Assembly: GCF_004404055.1 (NCBI RefSeq)
Contig: NZ_SOHK01000021.1
Coordinates: 1-64,000 of the forward strand
Reading direction: 5' to 3'
DNA: 64,000 bases
Origin: Cryobacterium ruanii
GTDB lineage: Bacteria > Actinomycetota > Actinomycetes > Actinomycetales > Microbacteriaceae
The notes under the pieces were generated by a model. It was not told the DNA's origin and ran no database searches. It saw only the letters and a program-made list of their open reading frames with translations. Positions within the stretch are counted from its first letter, which is position 1, and each line of letters begins with the position of its first letter. The translations under genes and the position numbers were made by a program. Below are positions 1 to 8,900 of the stretch, in pieces.

Positions 1-103
1 GAACACCGGAATCGAATCCCTGCCTTCAGTCCGAGCCCAGAACGCGGCACAATAATAAGACAACAGTGGCCTAGTTTTACACCGTCGTATTTGGCCTACT
101 TCT

Positions 104-475
104 TCACCGTCGCTGACAGCCACGGATGAGATGCATATCGGTGACGCATGTTTGCAAGTCGCTGTGACGCACGTCAGCGACAGGAGCGGCCGCCCACCGG
201 GGAGCGACATGCAATCGCCAAGCGATTTCCAAAGGCCGCGCAGACGAGGCCCTCAGGTGGCCCCGGTGTGTCAGCCAGCCGTCACCCAGCCGCCCAATTG
301 TGATGCGCCCGGTTGAGACGCCGACAAACTCACCTCGCGCTTTCGATACCTCCGTGGAGGCGAGAAAACGCTCAGCCTCAAGTTTGGTCCTAAAGCCTCG
401 TTTGTCGGTTTGGGAACGATCCGGCTCGCGGTATCGCTTGCCTGAGGATGTCTCATATGCCGAAATCGTTCCCAT
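104..475 (-). pseudogene. Truncated tyrosine-type phage integrase (N-terminal arm-binding fragment)
   Basis: The first ~113 residues read like the N-terminus of an actinophage/ICE tyrosine integrase: an arm-type DNA-binding start (MGTISAYETSSGKRY), a KLEAERFLASTEVSKARGE segment, and a core-binding region ending at VADVRHSDLQT. After that the reading frame runs into an unrelated tail and stops. The catalytic domain with its R-H-R-Y residues is absent, so this cannot be a working recombinase. It most likely marks the edge of an old integrated element whose remainder is lost or lies left of the window. Confidence 0.75.
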
Positions 476-514
476 TGCCTCACCCCGGGATCTTCAATGA
501 CCGTCCAGCGAAAA

Positions 515-543
515 GGGGGTGTAAGTCCTTGGAAAACACCCCC
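515..543. other. Stem-loop between integrase relic and Gfo/Idh gene
   Basis: GGGGGTGT (515-522) pairs with ACACCCCC (536-543) across a 13-nt loop. No T-tract follows on either strand, so intrinsic termination is uncertain. It sits in the ~240-bp gap downstream of the minus-strand oxidoreductase gene, where a terminator would be expected, and upstream of the integrase relic. Confidence 0.4.
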
Positions 544-715
544 GAGATGATCACCGCCTCAACGCCGCGGCCAACGAAGCCCCGTCGAGCGGACGCAACG
601 CCACATCCCGATACCGGTGTCGGCCGCTCAGCCGACCTCACAACGCCCCACCGCGGAGCGAAAAAACACTCTAGAGACTCGCCGGGCCGGCTGAACCATG
701 TTCTTCAGCAGGCCC

Positions 716-1792
716 CTAGGACTCGCCGCCCGAAGAGTGGGTGGCTTGCTCAATCAGTGCGATGACGGCGAGAGCCTCGGTCGGGGCAATCGGCTCGGGT
801 CCCTCACCGCGAACCGCGGCAGCGGCGCGGCGGTAGAACTCGGCGTAATTACCGGTCTCGGTGGGCACCTGGCTTGTGACGGGACCACTCGGGGTGTTCT
901 CCGTCAGCGTGCCGTAGAACTCGGGCGCCACGGTTCCGAACCCGGGATCCGTGGGGCTGGCACCGTCGGCGAGGGCGGGCTCCTGTGGGTCGAGCCCAAA
1001 CGAGATGAACGACCCCGTCGTGCCGAGCGCGCGGAAGCGGGGTCCTTGGGCGTGGCTCACTCGGCTCATGAACAGTCGGGACACCGTGCCGGACTCGTGT
1101 TCCAGGTGGATCTCGGCGTGGTCATCGTTGCCGCCCCCGTCGCGCACCGTGCGCAGTCGCGAGGTCACCGAGACGGCGGGGCCGAAGAGCACGAGCGCCT
1201 GATCGACGAGGTGCGAGCCCAGATCGTAGGTGACGCCGCCCGCCGATGATGCGGGGAGCTGGTCCTTCCACCCGGAGGTCACCTCCGGGGCCCAGTGCTC
1301 GAAGCTTGACTCGAAGTGGAACACCCGACCGAGCCGACCGCTCTCAATAAGCGATCGCAGCGTGAGGAAGTCGCCGTCCCAGCGTCGGTTCTGGAACACC
1401 ATGAGCGGGCGTCCCGCGTGTGCCGCAGCGGTGATGAGTGTCTCAGCGTCACCCACGGAGCTCGCGAAGGGTTTGTCGACTACGACGGCGGCGCCCAGGG
1501 CGAGCGATCGCAGGGCCAGGTCGAGGTGCGTGTCGGGCGGGCCGGCGATCACGATCAAGTCGAAAGAACCCGGGTGCTCTTCCAAATTCTCGAAGCTTCG
1601 ATATATATGAGCGTCAGGATGCTCCGCTGTCGCTCGCGCCCGCCTTGTGCCATCGGCAGTGACTATTGCCGACACTGTGAATTCGGGGTGCGCCTCAAGG
1701 AATGGGGCGTGAAAGATACGCCCAGATAACCCGTATCCCACAATAGCGGTGCGTATCGGGGTGCCGGGCGGGGTTTGGATGTTGTTGGCCAT
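716..1792 (-). CDS. Gfo/Idh/MocA family oxidoreductase
   Basis: NAD(P)-dependent sugar or polyol dehydrogenase family, 358 aa, the usual length. The N-terminal Rossmann fold starts with AIVGYGLSGRIFHAPFL (about residues 16-32). The family EKP motif appears as VVDKPFASS (about 110). The C-terminal half carries the substrate-domain signature AGGVTYDLGSHLVDQALVLFG. The GLSGRIFHAPF start is typical of the YdgJ/IolW (scyllo-inositol dehydrogenase-like) branch, but the substrate cannot be fixed from sequence. It is divergent from the ROK regulator at 1915 and probably shares its control region. Start ATG at 1792 has an AGGTAG about 11 nt upstream. Confidence 0.9.
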   Translation of the reverse strand: MANNIQTPPGTPIRTAIVGYGLSGRIFHAPFLEAHPEFTVSAIVTADGTRRARATAEHPDAHIYRSFENLEEHPGSFDLIVIAGPPDTHLDLALRSLALGAAVVVDKPFASSVGDAETLITAAAHAGRPLMVFQNRRWDGDFLTLRSLIESGRLGRVFHFESSFEHWAPEVTSGWKDQLPASSAGGVTYDLGSHLVDQALVLFGPAVSVTSRLRTVRDGGGNDDHAEIHLEHESGTVSRLFMSRVSHAQGPRFRALGTTGSFISFGLDPQEPALADGASPTDPGFGTVAPEFYGTLTENTPSGPVTSQVPTETGNYAEFYRRAAAAVRGEGPEPIAPTEALAVIALIEQATHSSGGES

Positions 1793-1820
1793 TCACGCGA
1801 TGCTACCTGCGAAAAGCGAT

Positions 1821-1837
1821 TTTTAGCAAGCATGAAA
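1821..1837. promoter_or_regulatory. Candidate ROK operator in the divergent Gfo/Idh - ROK control region
   Basis: The 122-bp region between the divergent genes contains an A/T-rich stretch with TAGCAAGC at 1824-1831. The same octamer recurs at 13984-13991 upstream of the ABC/GMC operon, there inside the symmetric TAGC-AA-GCTA. This suggests one regulator for both promoters, most simply the adjacent ROK protein. This is inference from two occurrences only. Confidence 0.35.
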
Positions 1838-1914
1838 TAAATGACCAGCTGGGTGCTATTCTTGGGGTTCTTGCCGCTGTAGGGCGGTTTTGTTCTCACA
1901 AGACGGGAGCGAGG

Positions 1915-3189
1915 ATGTCGGTATACGACTGCACAGCGGACGACAAAGTCCCCGACCGCTTTCGCAAGACGCTGGGATCGAACCTCGACAGCCTGCGCGC
2001 GCACAATCTGTCCGCGATCCTCACCCAGATCCATCATGACCATCCACTGTCGCGCAGCGACCTTGCGGCGGCGACAGGCCTGAACCGATCGACCATCACG
2101 ATCCTCGTCAACGACCTCATCGACCGAGGCCTCGTCGTGGAATCAAACGGTGCCGGGGAGGGCTCAAGAAAGTCGGCCGGTCGACCGCGCATGTCCCTGC
2201 ACCCGAGCGATCGCGTGCTCGCGATCGCGGTCAACCCGGAGGTGGACGCCATCACAGTGGGCGTAGTGAGCCTCGGGGGCAAGGTGGAACGTACCATCCG
2301 GTACGAGACCGACGAGCCCCCCACGATGCGCCGCGCGGTCAAGATCACCACGGCGATCATCGAGGGCATCCAAACGATGCTCCCGTCCGATTCGCGAATC
2401 GTCGGGATCGGCGTCGCGGTGCCGGGACTCACCAACGCCATCGACGGGTCTGTGGCCCTGGCCCCGCACCTCGGGTGGCGGCAGGAGCCGCTCGCGAGTA
2501 CCCTTTCCGAGGAAACCGGGCTCCCAGTGTGGGCGGCAAACGACGCGCACCTCGGTGTGCTCGGGGAAACGGTGTTCGGCGGGGGAACCCACGTGGGCAA
2601 CATCCTCTATCTCAATGGCGGCGCGAGCGGTATCGGTGGTGGCGTCATCTCGGGTGGTATGCCGCTCAAGGGAGCCACGGGCTTCGCGGGCGAGCTCGGC
2701 CACTTCCGCATTCGTAGCGATGGCAAGCGAGACTCGGCGGGGCTGCAGGGAACTCTGGAGTCCGAGGTGACCCGGGATGACCTGCTCAGGAGCCTCGGGC
2801 TTGAGAGCCGCGATTTCCTCAAGCTCGATGCCGCCCTGACAGAGCCGCGCACGGGCATCGCGCAGCAGGAGATTAACCGTCAGGTGCATGCGCTCGGTAC
2901 GGCGCTCGGCAGCATGGTCACGATCTTCAACCCCGAGCTCATCGTGCTGGGTGGTTTTCTTGGCTCGCTCCTCGACGCTGAACCGGAGCGACTTCGGCAT
3001 CTCGTCGCGCAAGAGTCACTCACGCCCCAGTACGCGGTCGTCGAGATTGTGCGGCCCGAATTGCTTGAGAACGTCCTGCTCGTTGGGGCGGCCGAGCTGG
3101 CCTTCGGTGCCCTCTTGCGCGACCCCACCGCATTCGATATTGCTCCCGAACCGTCCAACGGCGCAACCGCAGCGGAAGCGGTGGCCTGA
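1915..3189 (+). CDS. ROK family transcriptional regulator lacking the zinc-binding cysteines
   Basis: 424 aa. An N-terminal MarR-like winged helix (about residues 25-85, LRAHNLSAIL...GLNRSTITILVNDLIDRGLV) is followed by a ROK sugar-kinase-like domain (LAPHLGW 182-188, AND 208-210, [10 protein letters not shown] 234-243). In ROK proteins the motif GHx9CxCGxxGCLE binds zinc. Here GH (262-263) and the final LE (281-282) are kept but the three cysteines read D273, A275 and T280. The paralogue at 14957-16180 has the intact motif. It probably represses the sugar ABC/GMC operon and its own divergent neighbour. The start is chosen for GGGAGCGAGG just upstream. galM follows after 2 nt. Confidence 0.9.
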   Translation: MSVYDCTADDKVPDRFRKTLGSNLDSLRAHNLSAILTQIHHDHPLSRSDLAAATGLNRSTITILVNDLIDRGLVVESNGAGEGSRKSAGRPRMSLHPSDRVLAIAVNPEVDAITVGVVSLGGKVERTIRYETDEPPTMRRAVKITTAIIEGIQTMLPSDSRIVGIGVAVPGLTNAIDGSVALAPHLGWRQEPLASTLSEETGLPVWAANDAHLGVLGETVFGGGTHVGNILYLNGGASGIGGGVISGGMPLKGATGFAGELGHFRIRSDGKRDSAGLQGTLESEVTRDDLLRSLGLESRDFLKLDAALTEPRTGIAQQEINRQVHALGTALGSMVTIFNPELIVLGGFLGSLLDAEPERLRHLVAQESLTPQYAVVEIVRPELLENVLLVGAAELAFGALLRDPTAFDIAPEPSNGATAAEAVA

Positions 3190-3191
3190 GA

Positions 3192-4184
3192 ATGGCTCTA
3201 CTCCGCCTCACCAATCGGCACGGGACATCCGCGCTCCTGTCTACGTTCGGCGCCCGGTTGGTCGAGCTCCTGGCCCCCGATCGTGACGGCGCCCTAGGCA
3301 ATATAGTGCTCGGTCACGACACCGAGCAGCAGTACCGCGCCGATCCGGGGCCATACTTTGGCGCGACGGTCGGTCGCGTGGCCGGCCGCGTCGCTGACGC
3401 CCACTTCATCGGCGGCGGACTCGAGTTCGACCTGCAGCCGAATGAGGGGTCCACGCACCTTCACGGCGGCCCGTCTCGCGCCCTCGATCGGGTCGAGTGG
3501 AGAATCGGAGAGGCACCCGATGGTGCGAGCGCGGTGTTCCACTATGCGAGTCCCGACGGTGAGGAAGGCTATCCGGGAACCCTCGACGTCACATGCTCCT
3601 ACCGGCTCACCGATGACAACGAACTCGAGCTCGAGATTACCGCGGAGACGGACGCGGCGACTCCTGTTAATATCGTAAATCACACCTACTTTAACCTCAG
3701 CGGCGACGCGCGGGAGTCGATCGTCGACCACGAGCTCATGATCGACGCGAGTGCCATCCTGGCCGCGGATAAGCGCTTGCTTCCCGTCGGGGGGGTGCTC
3801 AAGGTCGCCGGGACACCTTACGACTTCCGCCTCGCGCGTCGGATCGGCGACGACCTCCCGGCTGGCAGCGGTGAGCCGTGGCCCGGAATCGACAGCACCT
3901 ACGTACTTGACCAGTCGGCTCGTCCGGCCGCGACCCTATGGGACCCGCCGAGCGGGCGCCATCTGGAGATCCGTACGACCGAGCCGACGCTGCAGGTGTA
4001 TACGGGAAACCGCATCGAGCCGGTCGCCGGGCGATCGAGCGCCCCGCACGGTGCGGGCAAGGGTATCTGCCTCGAAGCCCACCGCGTGCCGGATTCACCC
4101 ACTTTGCCCGACTGGCCGTCGATTGTCATCCAGCCGGGGGAGCGATACGCCCAGCGCACCGTGTGGAGGCTGGGCGCTCGCTGA
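3192..4184 (+). CDS. galM: Aldose 1-epimerase (galactose mutarotase family)
   Basis: Interconverts alpha and beta anomers of aldoses in the cytoplasm. 330 aa, normal family length. Visible signatures: THLHGG (substrate-binding His), VNIVNHTYFNLSG with the catalytic-acid His, the DSTYVLD segment, and the catalytic-base Glu in CLEAHRVPDSP near the C-terminus. It begins 2 nt after the ROK regulator stop and is probably cotranscribed with it. Its place beside a sugar importer and oxidoreductases suggests it presents the right anomer to the GMC or Gfo/Idh enzyme. It ends 4 nt from the convergent GlcG-like gene. Confidence 0.92.
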   Translation: MALLRLTNRHGTSALLSTFGARLVELLAPDRDGALGNIVLGHDTEQQYRADPGPYFGATVGRVAGRVADAHFIGGGLEFDLQPNEGSTHLHGGPSRALDRVEWRIGEAPDGASAVFHYASPDGEEGYPGTLDVTCSYRLTDDNELELEITAETDAATPVNIVNHTYFNLSGDARESIVDHELMIDASAILAADKRLLPVGGVLKVAGTPYDFRLARRIGDDLPAGSGEPWPGIDSTYVLDQSARPAATLWDPPSGRHLEIRTTEPTLQVYTGNRIEPVAGRSSAPHGAGKGICLEAHRVPDSPTLPDWPSIVIQPGERYAQRTVWRLGAR

Positions 4185-4188
4185 CCGG

Positions 4189-4587
4189 TCAGGCGGCCCC
4201 GTGCTTTGCGAGCGCGACGCGAACGATGTCGATGTCCTCCTCGGTCGTTCCCCCCGAGATGCCGAGGCCGAATCGCTCACTACTCGACACGACGAACGGT
4301 GCGCCTCCACCGAACCCGATGAGCTTCGAACCCGAATTGACGGAGAGGCCGTACAACGGCCCTCCCGGCTGCACCTTCTCGGTCAGCTCTTCGGTCGCCA
4401 CAGCGAAGGTCGCCGCAGTGTACGCCTTCCGAAATGCCATCTCGAGTGAGTGCATGGGGGCGCCCGTCATGCGGTGCAGTAGCGCAGGGTTACCGTGTGT
4501 ATCCACGATGCTCACGACAATTGCGAGTCCCGCGCTCGTCGCCTCATCCTCTGCGTAGCCAGCGATGGTCTTTAGTTCGTCTAACAT
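4189..4587 (-). CDS. GlcG/HbpS family protein (DUF336)
   Basis: 132 aa, the family's usual size. The fold signature is visible as AIVVSIVDTHGNPALLHRM, followed by SLEMAFRKAYTAATF and a C-terminal GISGGTTEEDIDIVR. GlcG/HbpS members are small cytoplasmic or secreted proteins often encoded beside oxidase operons; some bind haem or cobalamin, but most have no proven role. It is the last gene of the nine-gene minus-strand operon, with AGGAG 6 nt before its ATG and 27 nt after the aldo/keto reductase. An accessory or degradative role in the pathway is inferred from position only. Confidence 0.85.
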   Translation of the reverse strand: MLDELKTIAGYAEDEATSAGLAIVVSIVDTHGNPALLHRMTGAPMHSLEMAFRKAYTAATFAVATEELTEKVQPGGPLYGLSVNSGSKLIGFGGGAPFVVSSSERFGLGISGGTTEEDIDIVRVALAKHGAA

Positions 4588-4614
4588 CTGCTTCTCCTGT
4601 TGTTGTGGGGTGAG

Positions 4615-5598
4615 TCAGGCAGGATCGAGGTCGCCGAGCGCGCCCCAGAGTTCATCGGGTATGTCGGCATCGAGCCAGCGCAGTGTGCGCTGCTGCTGTT
4701 CCACAGTCCGCGCGCCTATGCAGACGTTCGCGATGGCGTCGTGCGAATGTGCGAACCGGGTCGCGACTGCGCCCAACTCGACGCCGAAGTCGTCGCATAG
4801 GCGCTCTATCCGTCGAACTCGCTCGACGACCTCCGGCGCCGCTTCGGCATAGTTGAAGCGCGCCCCGGCTGTTGTTCCGGTTGCAAGGATGCCCGATCCG
4901 AAGATCCGGCCGTTGATGACGGCAACCCCGCGTCGGGCGCACTCGGGCAACAGCTCGTTTCGAGCGGTGGTGGACAGCAGATTGTAGGTGCCCGCGATGA
5001 GCATGCAGTCGAGGTCGACCGCGCGGAGCGCGGCGAGGCACACGTCGGTCTCGTTAACCCCGATTCCAATTGCTCGAGTGACCCCCTCATCGCGAAGACG
5101 GACTAGTGCGCGGAACGCGCCATCGAGCGCCTCCCGGAATCGCTGGGGTTGCGCACCCCCATGGGTGAAACGGTCGGTATCGTGCACGAGCAGTGCGTCG
5201 ATGTAGTTGATGCCGAGTCGCTGGAGGCTAGCATCTACCTGTCGCAGCACACCGTCGTAGCTATAGTCGAACGACAAGGCCAGGGGAGGGGTGTTGAGCC
5301 AGGGTGAGGTGTCACCGACCGACGCGGCGGGCGTCAGGGTGCGTCCCACCTTGGTGACGAGGAAGTAGTCCTCTCGTGGGCGATCCCGCAACTGCTCCGC
5401 GAGCCGGTACTCCGCGAGGCCGTGCCCGTACATGGGGGCGGTGTCGAAGAACCGCACGCCGCCATCCCACGCGCTGTCGATGACGGCGCGGGATTCCGCG
5501 GTCGAGACGGTTCTGTCCATGTTGCCGAGCGCGACGGTGCCGAGGCCAGCGAGGCTTACCTCGACGCCGATGCGCCCGAATATGCGGGTCTGAGTCAT
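4615..5598 (-). CDS. Aldo/keto reductase (D-threo-aldose 1-dehydrogenase / pyridoxal dehydrogenase-like)
   Basis: NAD(P)H-dependent (beta/alpha)8-barrel oxidoreductase, 327 aa from the chosen start. The catalytic tetrad can be followed: Asp and Tyr in FFDTAPMYGHGLAEYRLAEQL, Lys in FLVTKVGRTL, His in ALLVHDTDRF. The DTAPMYGHGLAEYRLAEQL pattern is typical of the branch with L-fucose/D-threo-aldose 1-dehydrogenases and pyridoxal 4-dehydrogenases, which oxidise cyclic hemiacetals to lactones. The ATG at 5598 is preferred over one at 5655 because GGAG precedes it and family similarity begins there. It lies in the sugar-oxidation operon and could act on the GMC product or a parallel substrate. Confidence 0.88.
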   Translation of the reverse strand: MTQTRIFGRIGVEVSLAGLGTVALGNMDRTVSTAESRAVIDSAWDGGVRFFDTAPMYGHGLAEYRLAEQLRDRPREDYFLVTKVGRTLTPAASVGDTSPWLNTPPLALSFDYSYDGVLRQVDASLQRLGINYIDALLVHDTDRFTHGGAQPQRFREALDGAFRALVRLRDEGVTRAIGIGVNETDVCLAALRAVDLDCMLIAGTYNLLSTTARNELLPECARRGVAVINGRIFGSGILATGTTAGARFNYAEAAPEVVERVRRIERLCDDFGVELGAVATRFAHSHDAIANVCIGARTVEQQQRTLRWLDADIPDELWGALGDLDPA

Positions 5599-5631
5599 CG
5601 TCGGTCTCCGTGTTCGTCTTCTCATGCAAAT

Positions 5632-5657
5632 GGGTGGGGCGCCGAAGTGCCCCACCC
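5632..5657 (-). other. Intercistronic hairpin downstream of the isochorismatase-fold gene
   Basis: GGGTGGGGC (5632-5640) pairs with GCCCCACCC (5649-5657) over an 8-nt loop, with no T-run. It lies between two operon genes, so it is more likely an RNA-stability or attenuating element than a full terminator. Confidence 0.5.
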
Positions 5658-5669
5658 GTTAGGTGGTCG

Positions 5670-6398
5670 CTACTTGGAGGAGTTCTGGATGAGCTCGAGG
5701 AACTCGCGAGTCGACATGACGTCGGCGTACTGCGCCTGCATGTTGCGCAGACCCTCCCAATACTGGCCGTAGCCCTCGGGGACCTCGTGGTCGAACTCCG
5801 GGTTGCGGCCGTGCGTGTTGAGCGGGATCGCGGTGCCGGAGTCGGCGATCACGATGACCTTGTAGCCCAGCTCGAAGCCGTCCCGCGCGGTTGTCGGCAC
5901 ACAATTGCCCGTCGACGAGCCGGCGATCACGAGGTACTTGCAGTCATCCTGCTTGAGCCACGAGTTGAAGGGGCTCTCGAAGAAGCTGCTGTTGCGGTGC
6001 TTGCGCAGCACGGCCTCGTTTTGCGCCGGCACAAAGCCATCGCACAGGGCGCCGTCGAAGGTGCCGTGGTTGAAGGGAGAGTCGGCGCTCTTCCACGCGG
6101 GGTACTTCTCGCCCCACAGCCCGATGTCATACCCGTTTGGGTCCATGCCCCACATCGACCAGTTGACCTTGATGCCCTTCTCGCGCGCGGCGTCGAGCAC
6201 ATTCTTGGCCTGAACGAGCGACTCCTCGCCCGAGGGGGCGCCGCCGACGCTCTGGACGTAGTCGGCACCGCGCTTGTCGAGACACAGGTTCTGCACGTCG
6301 AGCATGTGCACGACGGTGCGGTTGAGGTCGATCTTGTCGGGGATGTAGCGGTAGGTGCGGTCGACCCACTTGTTGAGTTTGTCCTCGAAGTTCGTCAT
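5670..6398 (-). CDS. Isochorismatase-fold cysteine hydrolase
   Basis: 242 aa. The catalytic triad of the family is in place: Asp34 (HMLDVQN), Lys133 (VLRKHRNSSFF) and Cys166 (SSTGNCVPTTARDGFELGYKV). The cis-peptide region and the ARDGFELGY helix are also typical. Relatives hydrolyse amides or carbamates (nicotinamidase, N-carbamoylsarcosine amidase) or the vinyl ether of isochorismate; the acidic C-terminal extension after residue 195 (GRNPEFDHEVPEGY) is not usual and might shape substrate choice. It is encoded between the GMC subunits and the aldo/keto reductase. A GGAA precedes the ATG. What it cleaves in this pathway is unknown. Confidence 0.87.
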   Translation of the reverse strand: MTNFEDKLNKWVDRTYRYIPDKIDLNRTVVHMLDVQNLCLDKRGADYVQSVGGAPSGEESLVQAKNVLDAAREKGIKVNWSMWGMDPNGYDIGLWGEKYPAWKSADSPFNHGTFDGALCDGFVPAQNEAVLRKHRNSSFFESPFNSWLKQDDCKYLVIAGSSTGNCVPTTARDGFELGYKVIVIADSGTAIPLNTHGRNPEFDHEVPEGYGQYWEGLRNMQAQYADVMSTREFLELIQNSSK

Positions 6399-6442
6399 TG
6401 ATTCTTCCTTTCATTTGTCGGGACCTGGGCCCCAGAGTTGAG

Positions 6443-7150
6443 CTAGTTATCGGAGTGGGGTGGGTCGTAGGTCAGTAGCAGGTCGTGCCAGTCGTACTCC
6501 TGCACGAAGAACGGGGCGGTCGTGTAGGTTCCGTCCACCGTGTCCTTGAGCGACTTCGGACCCGGGAACCCAATGACCTTCCAGCCGATCTGGTCTTTGT
6601 TGCCGCCGTAGACGGGATCGGAGTAGAACCCCTGCCGTACGTGCAGGGCGAGCGTGTCAAAGAAGCTCTTGCCCGTGTCGCTGTTTCCCTGTAGGCGCGA
6701 GTAGAAGACCTCGTGTTCGTCGAGTCGGACGCGGTTCGGCTTGGGGCTTCCGCTAATCATCACGAGCACGGCATCCTGTATGGCTTCGTCAGCGCTAACG
6801 AAGGTCTCGGCAGCGTGACGCACGGCTTCCGCGTCGAGCGCACGCACTCCCTCGCGGTACATGCGCTGGAACTCACTTGTTCGCGCGCGCGCAGCTCCCG
6901 CCTCCGCGCCCGCCAGCTGAAGGAATCCGCTGCCATCCGCGGTCGCGTAGTGGTAGGTAATTCCCGACAGGTACCGGTCGATGAACACGATCACTCGCGC
7001 TTCGCGGGCTCCGGGGTCTTGGTCGGTCGGGATGATGCGGGCCGCGGCTGCCTCGATCGTGTCCCACTCGTGGTCGCTGAAGAAAAGCTTCTCGTCGGTG
7101 TCAGGATCGATCGTGAGATCGAGCTTCTCCCATTCGGATTTCGACGCCAT
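6443..7150 (-). CDS. Gluconate 2-dehydrogenase subunit 3 family protein (small subunit of the GMC enzyme)
   Basis: 235 aa. The N-terminal part (FFSDHEWDTIEAAAARIIPTDQDPGAREARVIVFIDRYL) is the subunit-3 signature that accompanies flavin GMC dehydrogenases such as gluconate 2-, fructose 5- and glucoside 3-dehydrogenases. In those enzymes the subunit carries a Tat signal and helps export; here no signal peptide is visible, so the complex is probably cytoplasmic. The ATG at 7150 has GGGAG in front. A longer in-frame start at 7357 would only overlap the GMC coding region. It begins 17 nt after the GMC gene, which suggests a stoichiometric complex. No cytochrome c subunit is encoded nearby. Confidence 0.85.
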   Translation of the reverse strand: MASKSEWEKLDLTIDPDTDEKLFFSDHEWDTIEAAAARIIPTDQDPGAREARVIVFIDRYLSGITYHYATADGSGFLQLAGAEAGAARARTSEFQRMYREGVRALDAEAVRHAAETFVSADEAIQDAVLVMISGSPKPNRVRLDEHEVFYSRLQGNSDTGKSFFDTLALHVRQGFYSDPVYGGNKDQIGWKVIGFPGPKSLKDTVDGTYTTAPFFVQEYDWHDLLLTYDPPHSDN

Positions 7151-7167
7151 GTTCGTTCTCCCTTTTC

Positions 7168-8853
7168 TTACTTCGTGGCGGTGATCGGGTCGAGCACGAG
7201 TCGCTCGCTTCGACCCTTCAGGTAGGTGTTCGCGATGTAGTCGGCGGCGCGCCAGGAGTGGGCCATGATCGTTAGTGTCGGGTTGACGCCCAGTGCCGTG
7301 GCGAAGCCCGAGCCGTCGACCACGAACAGGTTGTCGACCGAGTGGGCCTGCGCCCATTCGTTGAGCACCGACTTCGTGACGTCAGTTCCCATGCGCACGG
7401 TTCCGTGCTGGTGGCACGCGTTGCCGGTGAACTCGGCGCCCAAGTACACGGGCATCGTTCGCACGGCGCCCGCGGCCTCGAGGATCTCGACGTTCTTGTC
7501 GATCTGCCACTTGCTCATCGCAGTGTCGTTCGCGTGCGGCCTGTTCGTGATGCGGGCGACGGGCATGCCCCAGCGATCCTTGACCGTCGGGTCGAGGTCG
7601 ACCCTGTTGGTCTCCTGCGGCAGGTCCTGCAGGATCATGCCGATCTTCATCGAGTGCAGGAAGTAGTCGCGGTCGGCGTCCTTCGCGGCCCCGCCCCAGA
7701 CGGGTTTACCGGGGAGGATGGGGTTGATCGGCTGGCCGATCTGCGTGGTGGCGATGATGCCACCGCCGATGTGGCCGCGGTCGTAGTCCGTCTCGTAGAA
7801 GTGCATCGAACCACCGCTCTGGTAGTTCCCGGTGAACCCGTTAAGGGCGGGTGATAGCTCACGGTCGAAGAGTCCGACGGCGAACAGGTACTCGTGGAAT
7901 GTGGCGTTCTTGCCCACGAGGCCCGAGTCGTTGGCGAGACCGTCGGGGAAGCGCGCGGACTTCGACATGAGCATGAGTCGCGACGACTCGATGGCCCCGA
8001 GGGCGAGGATGACGACGCGCGCCTCCTGCTCGCGCTCTGAGCCGTCCGGGGCGATGTACACGACGCCCGTGGCCTTGCCGTTGCGGTCGACGACGACCTC
8101 TTTCACGAACGAGTCGGCGCGCACCTCGAAGTTGCCCGTGGCGAGCGCTTCGGGTATGTAGGTGGTCGCCACCGTTGAACGGGTCTCCGTCGGGTCGCCG
8201 TACTGGTTCCAGAAGCTCGTGCGGTTCACGGCCTTGCGGCCGAGCTCGTTGCGCTCGGTGAGGTGGCTCATGGGTAGCGGCATAGCATTGATGCCGAGCT
8301 TGCGGCATCCCTCGTAGAACTTCTCGCCGAACTTCGTGGGACCCAGGGGGCCGCTCGGGTAGCGCTTGGATCGGAAGCCGGCACCGACTTCGGCACCGTC
8401 GAGACCGGAGATGCCGTAGCTCCACTCGACCTTGGTGAGGTAGGGCTCGAGGTGCTCGTAGCGGTAAGGCCAGTCTGCGAGGCTCGCACCCTCCAGGTTG
8501 CCATGGCGCGAGTGCATAATGAAGTCCGACGGGCGGGGACGCGGAGTCCATCCGGCCATATGGGTGGTGCCTCCTCCGACCGCGGACGGGACGGGGGAGA
8601 AGTTGAAGATGCGACCCTCGGTGGTCTCATCTCGGCGGACCGTCCGGGGCATGAGGTCGACATCGGGCCACAGGTAGCTGCGGTTCTGGAACTTGAGCTC
8701 GTCACCCGAGTAGTGCTCGGGGCCGCGCAACCACGGACCCTTATCGAACCCGACGACCGAATAGCCGGCCTCCGACAGGACCTTGGCGGCGGGACCACCT
8801 CCGGCTCCCAATCCGACGATCACTACGTCTACTGGGTCATTCTTCTTCACCAT
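7168..8853 (-). CDS. GMC family FAD-dependent oxidoreductase
   Basis: 561 aa, normal for the gluconate/glucoside dehydrogenase branch of GMC flavoproteins. FAD-binding motif VDVVIVGLGAGGGPAAKVL at residues 8-26; VGGGTTHMAGW in the middle of the FAD domain; the C-terminal domain has CHQHGTVRMGTD and VDGSGFATALGVNPTLTIMAHSWRAADY, which hold the catalytic His/Asn region. No signal peptide or Tat motif is present. Its partner subunit is encoded next door and a sugar importer upstream. A likely job is oxidation of a sugar or glycoside hydroxyl to a keto group; this is inferred from family and context. Confidence 0.92.
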   Translation of the reverse strand: MVKKNDPVDVVIVGLGAGGGPAAKVLSEAGYSVVGFDKGPWLRGPEHYSGDELKFQNRSYLWPDVDLMPRTVRRDETTEGRIFNFSPVPSAVGGGTTHMAGWTPRPRPSDFIMHSRHGNLEGASLADWPYRYEHLEPYLTKVEWSYGISGLDGAEVGAGFRSKRYPSGPLGPTKFGEKFYEGCRKLGINAMPLPMSHLTERNELGRKAVNRTSFWNQYGDPTETRSTVATTYIPEALATGNFEVRADSFVKEVVVDRNGKATGVVYIAPDGSEREQEARVVILALGAIESSRLMLMSKSARFPDGLANDSGLVGKNATFHEYLFAVGLFDRELSPALNGFTGNYQSGGSMHFYETDYDRGHIGGGIIATTQIGQPINPILPGKPVWGGAAKDADRDYFLHSMKIGMILQDLPQETNRVDLDPTVKDRWGMPVARITNRPHANDTAMSKWQIDKNVEILEAAGAVRTMPVYLGAEFTGNACHQHGTVRMGTDVTKSVLNEWAQAHSVDNLFVVDGSGFATALGVNPTLTIMAHSWRAADYIANTYLKGRSERLVLDPITATK

Positions 8854-8900
8854 GAGATTCGAGTCCTTTCTTCAGCGTCTCATCGACGTTGTTGGTGGGT

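Noticed and set aside
1..30. tRNA T-arm-like GGGATTCGATTCC on the minus strand at the left edge
   Set aside because: The stem halves do not pair properly and no acceptor, D- or anticodon arm can be drawn in the visible part; at most an att-site relic.
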